From Antedon mediterranea (lineage: Eukaryota; Echinodermata; Crinoidea; Comatulida; Antedonidae), in the NCBI RefSeq assembly GCF_964355755.1, contig NC_092672.1, forward strand, positions 12,336,501 through 12,400,500: a DNA stretch of 64,000 bases, given 5' to 3'. Position numbers and translations under genes: made by a program. This document shows, piece after piece, positions 46,483-58,400 of the stretch (its first letter is position 1; each line of letters begins with the position of its first letter). Below the pieces are notes generated by a model. It was not told where the DNA came from. It saw only the letters and a program-made list of their open reading frames with translations, and did no database searches.

Positions 46483-48964
46483 TAATTTCAGTCGCCATTG
46501 TTTAAACCTTGCCATCATCTTCGTTTTTCATTTCAAGCACAAGATGGCGCACTACGACTAATTAGGATCGTTATGTCGTAGGCGTGACTTACTTATCCCT
46601 CTACGTATAAATATCTTCTGAACGATTCAGCCCGCAAGAGGGCTCTATATAAATTTGATATACCATTATGTACTTCATTCAAAATGTATTTTTTTGTTGC
46701 ATAGCGTCTTTTTGTCGAGTTTTTGAAATCTTTTGATATTCTTTAAACGGATATTATTACACCATATTCAATAAGCTGGTGATAGCGTCGACAAAGAGGT
46801 TAAGCAAACAAAGTGAAAGTAAATAATACAGTATCATACATACACATACATTCTTACATTGTATTTATTACTGTAAGTTCCATTCTATATAGGATTTCAC
46901 AAATAATCGGTAAATGAAATATCTTACTATTATGTTATGTGATATAATAATATGTGTAATTTAATAAATAATACAACTAATTGATTAGAATGATAACTAG
47001 CAGAAAACATTTTGTCTCAATCCGTATTACTAAACAATCAATAAGTGTGAAATCAAACATATGTTATAAGTTCAATCAGTTCATGGCTAAATAAGCACAA
47101 CCAGTTAATACTGTCACCCATTCCATGTTTGAATCAATTATTGTGACCGCTATTATAATGCAGATAGTATATTGACGCTTTTTAAATTATCAAATAAATA
47201 TTGACGTCACACTTTATGCGGCAGATTTATTTTCAGATCTAACATTATGCACATTTCTCGACAACATTGAATTTATATAACATAATTTTAGAACAACTGT
47301 AGATAATGTATGTTCTGTCATTAAAAAAACATTTAAATTTCACACAATAAGAAAGTGATGCACTGTTGTCTAAATCTTCATTAAAAAAAAATAATAATGT
47401 TTATACAAGCTAGCCTCAATTAGTTGCTTGTTAACAACTATATTATATATTAAACTATTTTACTACAATAAATCTAGTCTTATAACATTACACTATGCAG
47501 ACATGATATTAATTATATAGTAAATAATAATAGGATTATGATTAATTTACCGTACTAAATAACGTAGGCCTATTCTACAAAAATAACTTTATCAAGTTTA
47601 CAGAATAGCATGAGTAAAACAAAAACGCGCATTTTAAAGAACACACAGAAAAGCGCATCCAAAATCATTGCAAGCATTACCACCAAGTGATAAGGAAATG
47701 TTTGTTTCAGAAATATAAAGTGAAGTGTTTTAATTAATAGGAAAATGAAAATGGTATCAGACTTCATTTAACTAAGAAGAAAATGAAACAGTATCAGAAT
47801 TTTTTTAACTAAGAACATGAATAGTATCAGACCTCTTTTAATGAAGAAAGTGAAATGGTATCAGACCTCTTTTAATTAAGATTTTGTATATACATTATTA
47901 GTTAGGCCTTTACGCATTCTTAAAAATTGCTTTTCAGCTGACATACTATATACGAATTTTAAATACCATACCGATACTACCCCGTATGTCTGTATCTCAT
48001 TAAACTTGGCTAAAATTGAATGAATACCAAGTGCAATATTAAAGGGAATAGTGTTTCTTAATAATTTCCACATAAAAACAACAGTATTCATCTGAATCTC
48101 GCCTAACTTACCACCATTATCAATGATCTATAGGTACTTTCAAATGGAAGGACAAAACTGCTATTAACTATGTAGTGCAATTATAGAGAAAAACCTTTCT
48201 TTTAGTTGGATATTTTTATGTAAGAAAATAATACTGTAGGCAGGAGTATACACTCTCGGAGTACCCTCTAGTTTGCTTTACAATCAGCCCCGAAATCTTA
48301 GTCGAAAGTTATCGAATAATATTTCCTTGCCTTTTATAACTGATTTTTTTATTTGGCGAATTTAAATCAATTAATATAACATTTACTGGCTTCAAAGCTC
48401 TGTCTACATTATTAAACTTTAAAACAAATTTGATGTACCCATATGTCATATTATTTATGTTCTGATTCTCTGTGTTTAGATAAGGATGCTTTAGACCAGG
48501 TCCGCCTAATATTATTAGCCAATCAATATCGTATAATTTTTGGAGGGAAAATGTTATCCTCCTCTGAAGCCTAAAATGTGCATGTCCAGTATAAAAGTAG
48601 AATGTAATAGATATTAATAGAAGAGGAGAGAATAAGATCAAAGTAGATAAACGGAAAGATGATAAAGAAAATAAGGCTTGACTGGTAGTAAGATGTATTA
48701 ATCGAGTTACAAGGAATAAAAGTTCTAGTTGAGTTAAATATATTTTTTGTATGAGTTATCATTCAGTGACAGTGTACGTCGCGTGGAGTTATATACGCCT
48801 GAGAAAGCTCGGAACCAACTAAAATATTCACTACAATATGGACGTGATGATGTCTGGGCATATAACACCTTTTTTTGCTCAAAATACTTTGAGCTTTATA
48901 TTGTTTACCCAAACACTTGATTAATTTACCGACATTGAGTTTGGTAATATACTCGGCATCAATG
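46483..48964. other. Gene-free stretch: satellite edge to 3' flank of ROCO gene
   Basis: 46483-47740 shows no recognisable feature apart from a CAAGATGGCGC motif near 46540 and TATA-like stretches (GTATAAATAT near 46605), which are not tied to any gene. From 48964 down to about 48.3 kb is the likely 3' UTR and flank of the minus-strand ROCO gene. ORFs there (48309-48972) have no family features. Confidence 0.4.
47745..47880 (-). repeat. ~42-bp imperfect tandem repeat
   Basis: The phrase GGTATCAGACCTCTTTTAAT with variants recurs at about 47753, 47792, 47824 and 47858, separated by purine-rich GAAGAAAGTGAAAT segments, about 3.3 copies. Confidence 0.75.
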
Positions 48965-49494
48965 CTAAACATTATATTCTAACTTTTCAGCAGGAACAGT
49001 CAAGTTATTCTCCTTTAAAAATGCAATAAATGATTGCAAGTTATCCTCCCTTAGAATCCCCCTTTGTTCAAGATCTAATATCACAGTCCATTGGTTGTTA
49101 CTTTGTTTTTTTAGAACACTTTTCAAACGAATGAGATCTCTTGTATTTTCTTTCGAAAGTGCGTCACCAAACTGAATTAGGTGTTGTCGATATGTTGAGA
49201 AGGATGTGATACACTGGTTGGTTTTATCGAATGTCTCCTTTAACAGTTTGTTGACCTCCAAAACACCATTGGTACTAGTGACATTAATTGCGTCAATAAG
49301 AACTTTCACGTTGGTAGTGGTAACATTGCCAGATCGTTTCAATAAGTTGAAAAAATCTATGCAGTCAGCATTCTGTAGATCATTGTAAGGTTTTATCAGA
49401 TCTTTGCATAACACCTTCAGTTTATCAAGAGAGCCATGTTCATCATACCAGCTCGATACGTTTACCACGATTTTTTCAAAATCTTCAGATGATC
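48965..49494 (-). CDS. ROCO-DED terminal exon p: two death-effector-like domains
   Basis: 530 bp, phase 1, acceptor CCTTACTGCAG, stop TAG. The first module (about residues 3-85 of the exon) has SLDKLKVLCKDLI and IDFFNLLKRSGNVTTTN. The second (about 95-172) has YRQHLIQFGDALSKENTRDL, then VILDLEQRGILREDNLQSFI. The pattern of L..L...L....L..LK.LC, then LF..L..RG.L...N...L, is that of DEDs. The canonical RxDL charge motif is not evident. Other death-fold members (DD, CARD) are possible but fit less well. A Met-starting reading from 49537 is also open but would replace a good splice acceptor. Confidence 0.75.
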
Positions 49495-52400
49495 CTGCAG
49501 TAAGGCATTGTAGAAAGAAAAGAATATTGAATAACATTGTACTAGTATCATTATAAACAAATACACTTTTGTTATAAACAAACGAATAAAGGTATAGTCA
49601 AAGAAACACACATTTTTACTTATGCCCGTCTTTTAAATAGCGTAGACAATATGTCAGTAGGCCAAGTGCGTTTACTATTAGGCCTACTGTATACGGTTTT
49701 TCTGTATTTATTTTGCGAACCTAAAGTGAATGACTCAATGAACCAATTGAATAAATCTGTGATTAGGATACATTTATCACAGTTTCTAAAGTGTTAACAC
49801 ATTTTCAAAGTGTGTTCAAATATAAACGTTTTAGTGAGCTTCCACCAGTAGGGATTACTGATACGGACTCTATATGATAAAAATACATTTTCAGCGCAAT
49901 ATGTTCAACTTTAATTCTTTTATGAAATGATATGCCACAAATCATGATGAGAATCCTACACAAGTGTTTGTGTGACGCATATTGTTGGGGCAGGCTTCCA
50001 TTGAACTACCCAAAAGTGGGAATCATTAAAGATAAAGATAACTTCACATCACATTTAAAGAGGGTAAATTATATGGTATTCAAACGTTAAAATGACCTTG
50101 TGGCAATACCATTATTACAAATATAAAGCTACCTCTATAGTGCAGTGTTGCTGGCTCTATACAACTTCTTCCTGAAAATGAAAAAGATAATTACGATAAT
50201 GAATGATAGAAACTGTTTTACTGCTCTTATTTGTTTGGTTTTTCCTACTTCTAACTGTTTCGAAAGTTGTGTTGGCATCACTATTGATAATCTAGTTTTT
50301 AAATTGTAGGGTACAGTAATGGTATTTCTAGGGCTGGTATATGTAATGCATTTTAACAGATGGTTAATTTATCAAGACTTTACTCAAATCTTGGAAGAAA
50401 GAAGAAAACATACAATGACATTGTTCTTCATAACTTTCGAAAACAAGTTATGTTTTAAAAACACTCATTCATTTTTAAAAGACTTATGTATGGTCAGATG
50501 AATACGTATAGTTCAATATTTCTAATACATGTATTTAATAATAGTGGTTGGTACAGTATGTAAGATAGTACAATATGTGTATAATAATGATCATAGTAAG
50601 TAATTATTAGTGTTAGGTGTCATGAATAGATTGCACGTAAAAGTTGAATAATGTTTTCATTATTTATAGTTTTATACAGATATCATTCCAATAGTAAAAG
50701 TGTGAAACTGTGTAATCAACATACTTACTTGTTATTTCTGTTGTTGAAGACATGCGTGTTTCAAATGTCTTTTCTCTTTCTCTTTCGGTGGCAGTAATTT
50801 GTTCAGCTGTAAAAAAAAACAATTCATTTGTAAAAAAGCAACATAAGAGTTATTGTTTTGAATTCCTTTCCAACCTTATAGAATTCTTATAATAAATTCA
50901 AAAAATAAGTGTAAACAATACTATTCAGTTACTTTAGAGAACATAAAATAAAGCAATAAATGTTCAGACAAACGTACCGGGCAAAAACAGACGCTTGATA
51001 TGAGCAGTATCCATAGCGTCATTCTTTCCACATTCAACCGAATTCTCGTTTAAACACCTTTTGAGATTGTGTAAGTGATGTTTATTTGGATTACAAAAAG
51101 TGCATAATACACGAAGGTTGTAACCGATACCCTCGTATATAGTGCAGACAGTTTGTAGTTGTTTCTTCAAGTAGCTTAGTACCTAAAATGAGACGGACAT
51201 TTTCTCTTAAGATATAATATATTATTACATGTCATTATAATTATTTAATTTGTTAATTTCGTGCTCATTACCTCCATGCAGATACTTGGTTGTAGTTCTG
51301 GTTTAACTGTCAACGCTATGTTAGTGTCATCAATATCTGTAGTAGGTCTCCAGATTCGTAGGCGATATATTTCAAGCTGTTAAAAAAGAGAAAAATGTAT
51401 ACATGAAGCATGATCGGGACCGTTACAAATTTCAGAATCACCTTTTGTTAAATTGAATACAAAATACAACATTAAGTTCACAACTTTAAGTAGGGCTAAC
51501 ATTAACGGACACATTCGATGTGGCAGGTGATTATTAAAGTAATCCAGATTTTATGATATTTCCTTTTACATAATTCATAATTGAGAAATGTAAATTTTCA
51601 AAAAAATTCATCTGGTTTCAAATGGACATTTAATAAATAATTGTTAACTTTTCCGTTAAACCAGTTGACAAGTACTTACTTGCTACGTTTCAGCTACTTT
51701 CAGTAGCCTTGGTCACGCAAATGACGTTGACATGATGTTCTGTCATTCGTCATAGTGTGAGCCACATCTACGATGACTTAATAAAAAGGGACACCCGAGC
51801 ATCCAAAGGGGGACACCAGCAGAAAGCTGAACATCAGACTAGACGAATGACAGAACATCATGTCAACGTCATTTGCGTGACCAAGGCTACTGAAAGTAGC
51901 TGAAACGTAGCAAGGAAGTACTTGTCAACTGGTTTAACCAAAAAGTTAACAATTATTTATGAAAATTGTAAATTATCAAAAGAGCATGTCAATAGATATA
52001 CTGAATATATATACCTTCAATGCATATGGTTTTTCTTGTGCATTGTTAATTTTGACGGCACCTAGACTGACTCTATGTTCTTTAAAGTTGAAGTCACTAC
52101 GATTCCGATATACTAGTGGATCATCACTGTCGGCTTTCGTCATCAATTCAAGAAATGCAACCACTAAAGTGTGGTACACAGCATCAGGGAGAAAGTCGGT
52201 CGGAGTAAGGTAAATTGATACCATTTGCACATTATCATCTTTGGTGACTTCCAGACGCTCTTTGTCAACTTTCATCCGACACGGAACCAAGAACACTCGG
52301 TTTCTATCTTTAACCTCCTTGTTATGAACATAATTACATAATTTAAAAAACGAATTTTATTTATTCTTTAATTTCTTTAATATTAAAATAATGTACTAGT

Positions 52401-55400
52401 TTTACTATCTACGGTTTTTTCCTTCTTACATCACATTTATGTTTATTTTCATACAATAATGATGTTCATAATAATGATACAATGATTTTTATTCCTAAAA
52501 ATAAAAAAAAACTAATTTAAACATAAAATGATATCAGTCTAGTGAACGTAAAATACGGAACAACTTCCTAAAAACATCACAGATTCATCTACAAAACATG
52601 CGTTTTTTTCTTAAAAGATTTATTATTTAACTCTAAACTGTTATGTTAAAAAATGAAAAAACAGTACAGTTAATGTTTAGCTTTGTTTTTGTCTGTCGCT
52701 ACTTTGTATTTCCATATACAATTATAACTTGGTTTAATTTGTGTTAGAATTAAACTGTTAATTAATAATTGTGAATCAAAAGCCGAATTATAAATTTATC
52801 TATACCATTATCACATTTGTTTTATTATTTGTATGATAATCAGTGTATTAAACATGCATTGTTAAGTTTGTTTAGATTGCATTTATAATTTAGACCATAC
52901 ATGCATACATAATATTAATAAACCTTAGTTTAGGAGTGTACTTACCGCCATTTCAAAAAGTAACCGAAACTCCTTCATTACTTCTATAAACACTTCAAAG
53001 TGGCCTTCTTCCTGTTGCCATAGATAACGTAGTAACTTCTCCTCGAGAATCCCTTTCTGACTAAGCTTATTCCATAACTGTCTCAGTTGCTTCTGTGTAA
53101 AAATAGTCTTAACTGTATCACTAAACACACGGTAATAATTATGTTTGACGAATCAATGAAATTAAGTCAAAAACAACAATGCAATTCCTGCCTACCTTTT
53201 TAATAGTCGGTTTAACTACTGTGATCACCTTTGTCAACATCTGAATCATTATTTGAATATTTGTTATCACTGTGTTTTCTAATTTCTTGTTAGTATTTGA
53301 ATACATGATTGCTCCAATGTCATTTAGGTACGTTAGTGCATGTAATAGCCCATCTGTTGAAATTCCACATTCAATGCAAATCCCAGAAGCCTAATAACAA
53401 TTTGAGATCATTTAAAGAATTTGCGTAGTACCCTCTATTAAATCATATATATATTGTAGATCTTACTATAGTTTATTGTAAAATCTCTATGATTAAATGT
53501 AGACGAGGTTTTTAGAAATTAAAATAATAAATTGGGTAAACTTGACTCTCACATTGTTGTAAAACTTCGTTCTAGCCAGGGAAAGAGACGTTTTGACCAA
53601 ATTAAAAAGCTTTGAATTGATGTAAAATATAAGAAACCTAACATTTTATCAGTTTCTTTAAACTTACTCTATTCTGTCTGATGTCAACCTATTTTGTTAG
53701 CTGCATTATGGGAGTTGTTTCAATAGGTGTAAAACATGACCGGGGTAAAGATATGTACAGCGCTTAGAGCATTAAACAAATGTGGCTCTTTATAAATCCA
53801 GGATCATCATTATCATTTTGGCTCTTTATAAATGCAAGATCATCATTATCATTGTTATTCCCGTCGTCGTCGTCGTCGACATTTTTAATAACCATTTCTT
53901 CAAAATTACAAAATTCTGCTAAAACGGGCCAGCCAGAATGATATACATTGTCCGATATATAGAATAGACCTACAGTATATTTTATAACCAACAATAGTCA
54001 ATACATGATTATTATCTTTAAAAAATAAAAACCATACCTCAATGAAGGTAATGCACAGTCTGGTTTTTCCAATTCCGTGCAACCTTTCTTGCAAATCAAG
54101 CCACTTTAATGGAACGGTTCTCACCATGTCCTTCATGTACCGACCAACGTTTCTTCTTAGTTGTTTTATACCTTCATGCGATTTTACAGTGTTATCGACC
54201 ATGTACATTTCACGATCTACATGATCGGCATATGGCATTCCTTCCATTGTTCTAAACATTAACTGAAACTTCTCCTCCACTTCCTTTAATAAAAATACTG
54301 TTTTCATTACAAGCTTAATCAAAACAAAACGAATTTATCTTTTATTACAAAATGTTCATCCACATTCTGATTTGAATACGTCTATCCGATAATTACCTCC
54401 TCCTCAGACCGTATACTATTCTTTATTACCGTTTTATCATCCTACCGTCGCAACATTGTAAGATTAAATAAAATAATTGCAGAACCAATATTACCTTGAT
54501 CCAATTTTTGGATTTTGACTTTTTCAATTTGTCCATATGTGTAGCAACCAAACAGATAGGAGGTGACTCGATGATCTTGCCATCAATACTAATGGGACTT
54601 CCTGGACCATGTCGTTTCACAGTATGTTCATAAATGGACCTTATCCAGAACATATTCATTTCCAAATTAGTCATTCCTAGTAAACTCTAAAATTACAAAT
54701 AAAATGCAATCTTACAATTAAGATAAAAGTATTCTAAATATTAATTATAATTATATGTATATATATTTAAGCAAAATACGATACATAGCAAATACAACGA
54801 ACAATAGGTGATCAAAACATATAATTGTCTACCAGTTTCCATCTAAATGTGTAAATGTATACAAATACTCTATTGTATAATGTTAAAGTATAAAAACTAT
54901 ATCAAAATTAATTAAAAATAATAATATTGATGTCATTGTACTAGATTTCCTAAGTCTAAATTAAAAAAAAAAACATATATTACTAAATTTGAAAATAATA
55001 TAATAGTATATCACGCATTTACAAATACAATTTAGTTTATGTTTCGGCTACAATTAGATAAGTAAAATTATGTCTTAATGAAGATGGAAGTGCATCCCAT
55101 AATCAACATAATGAATGAACAATAATATTCGTGAACTTACTGTGGGTAAATCTCGCGGATTAGCTGGTCCATCCAAGTTATCACACGCTCGTGATTTAGC
55201 TGGATCATCATCCAAGTTATTATACGCTCGCGGATTAGCTGGTTCATCCAAGTTATCACACGCTCGTGATTTAGCTGGATCATCATCCAAGTTATTATAC
55301 GCTCGCGGTTTAGCTGGTTCATCCAAGTTATCACACGCATTAAACGCAACACAGTACGACACTCTATTTGTGAGAAAGAACTAAACAAAACAAAGTTGAT

Positions 55401-58400
55401 AATAATAACTGTTTTTTTCTATACTCAAATAAATTCATTGGGGATGTTTTAGTTGATACATGTATACCATTTAAGCAAACATGGTATACCAACACGTACT
55501 GTCACTATGATCAATCCCATTTTTTTCTTTAACATATGAAACAAAAATATGGACAAAGTCAATGTCTAATTTGAATATGAATCAAATTCTATTTAAAATA
55601 GCATTTAAATAGAACAGATATGTGCAAATAAAGAGAATGAAAGCAATTTCAGTTTATTTAGTGCGTAATCTTTAAGTTTGTGAGCATGAGAAAATACATA
55701 TATTTTCAAATGTCTAAGACAATTTTACAGAATAATAAACAAGAAGATACGAACATACCCTATGCGTTATGTAGTAGTCCAGTTGACCTGCGTAGTCCCA
55801 TATAGTAGTTACGTCACTTGCAATACTTTCTGAATCATCACTTTTTCTTTTTACAAATTTCCTAAACATTTTTCTCAGCCAGCTATTTTTCTGTCTCTTC
55901 TTTTTTATTTTAGCAACAACTTTTCTTTGAATTGAGTCGGGAATTGTCTGATTATCTTTTGGTTGACTCTCTAAATTCAAATAATTACTACACATCAATG
56001 GAGTAGATGTTGACAGATGTATCAATAAAAAAAGAAATTAAATACGTATGTATATTGCACTGGATGGACTGATCTGATTTGTTGTGAGGTAGATATAGTG
56101 AATATATAATGGATGATATTAAGAAAGTGTACAACAAAATGGATAAAAATCAGTCAGAATGATGTACAGAATATTTTGAGATTAGTGGGATGAACGGGTT
56201 GCGAATATTATTGATTGCATTGTATTAAATATATGTCTTATTTGGTTGACCAATGAAAAAACATCACGCTTCCTTGGTGTGGACAACTTTTAGGAATAAA
56301 TATTTCCAGATTGTTTTAAAATAAATGTGACATTAAATATGAAGAAAATCAAACAAATGGTCCAACCTTTTCCGGTGAATTCCCCTGTCAATGACCTGTA
56401 ATCCGGCTCTTTGGAATCCGATGTAGAAGCCACGGCTAAAGGAACTTCCTTTGAAGGTGTTCTTTCTTTCATCTTTGAAGTCATTTCTTCCACTACATCG
56501 TGTTTAGCTATTTGCTGGGTTTGCTTAAATCTCGAGTTTTCTGCCGACGAAAATGTATAACTATAAAACATATTTTATCCTATTAAATTTACCTTACCTT
56601 ACCTATCCTCTTCGGGCCGAGTGTCCTATTAAATTTAGTCAAATTTAATTCAGTACATTAAAGCCTGTTTTCCTGTCGACGTTATTCGACGCTATCGTTA
56701 ACAATAATCAGCGATCTTCTACGTAAACATTGAAATGTTAACGATTTACAGGAAAAGGTACTCGCGACCGTTATCATTTCAACTTGATCGTTTGCAAACG
56801 ATCGTCGTTGAACTTTTAACGATTAACGATGATAGCGTCAGACAGGAAAAAGGCTTTACAGTGCCAACTGCAGTGCGCGCAACTTTTTCGTTCCAGTAAT
56901 TGCACTGCAGATTTCGTACGCGAGTTGCAGTTGTTAATTGTGATTAAAAACTGAATTTTCAGATGAGATAACACGATTTAAGTGATGTGATTTATGAACT
57001 AAGATGAAGCTTTCATTTCTACACATTTTACTGTTTCAACCAGGCAAATCCGACCAGGAGGTATATTAGTGGAGAAAACTTTAAACAAAAACATGCTAAA
57101 AATGATGATGTTTGCACAATTTGGCCGCGTTTCAAGGTGCACAGCGCGCGTGTCCCATCACGGAATAAAATTGATAAATAGAGTTGTGTCGTGTTGCACG
57201 TATATAGGCCTAAATAAATAAAATTGTGTTAGTAATATTATATACTTGAGCACAGGACAATCATTTATTTACCTGTATAAAATTCACTGTTTATACTAGT
57301 AGTATTATTAATACTAGTTGTACTGATTTCTAATCAGTAGGTTAATTTGTATAGCGCAATCGTGCGGGTCCTTTTGGACAGATATGAGAACGTGATAATT
57401 AATTGTTTGTTTAGAGGACATAATAATCAACAAAGTTGTTATGTTGAATTTGAGCTACGATACCGGAACCGGTAATGCTTTGTTATAGATGTTTTTTAGC
57501 TTTAGTTATGATACATTTAATATTCGTGACTCCTTCTTGCTTAGGCAGATTGGCATTATTTAGATGGCGAGGTCGTTTAGACTCGCCGCCTAGAGCATGG
57601 AGGGTTGAAGTGGCATGGCCGGAGCAGGTTGTCATGGGTGTCGCTGTTCTGTGGAGCCCACCTTTATGCCCTCAGTTTGTTTGTTTACATTGTTTATTTA
57701 AATTGTTATTTACTGATTATTATCATTACGTTTACTGATAGCAGAATGATTGTAGAAGTTATGATGTGAACTTTAAGATTACTTTATAGTTATTTAGTCT
57801 ATTTAAGACATGCAGATTTGCATCATGTATCACAGAGTTAGCTGCATGTCACATGAGCCTCTTTCTCACAGATGTGCCTGCAATATACCGGTACAGTGCT
57901 GGCGTCGTGCCGGTATCGTTACCGGCATATACCCATTCTCATCGGACTATCGTGCCGGAAATATAACCGGTATATACCGGCTTTCTGTGAGAAAGGAGTC
58001 GGGCATATTCGGCCAATAAAAAGTCTCTGACAAAATAAATATTGAGGGCGTCCTTTATTGTTATTGTTTTTGTCTAGCGATGATATGGCGGCGAATGTTA
58101 AGTTACAGATTATTATCTTCCTTTATAGCATATTTATGCAATACATGCTTTGTACAGTATATTGTGCTTATATTATACAGGTATAGCAATTAATTTGCCG
58201 TCATCGGCAATCTGTAAAACACCTTAGAAGGCTGTAGGCCTACAATTTACAAGGCGACGAAAGGTCAGGCACCAACAAACAAAGAGCTATATGGCTGGCC
58301 TAGCCTAGCGGCCTATATAGATTATGCTACGAATTTCTTCTTGTCCCCTTATTTTAAGCAGCTCTCTTATCTCATTATCCCTCCAGTTCGACATTATTAT

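Noticed and set aside
46530-46660. Promoter with YY1-like AAGATGGCG and TATA box
   Set aside because: No plus-strand gene follows within the window; motifs alone are too weak.
48309-48972. Additional exons or a second gene downstream of the DED exon
   Set aside because: ORFs lack family motifs and the DED exon ends at a clean stop; more likely 3' UTR.
50319-50501. Plus-strand ORF opposite a ROCO intron
   Set aside because: Random ORF composition with no splice or motif support.
53764-53994. Asp/Asn-rich ORF on the minus strand
   Set aside because: Its acidic run is a translated GTC/ATC microsatellite in an intron of the ROCO gene; no homology or splice support.
57475-57738. Plus-strand 87-codon ORF
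   Set aside because: Lies in the ROCO intron; looks like a repeat tail (GC-rich block followed by AT-rich 3' end), no motif.
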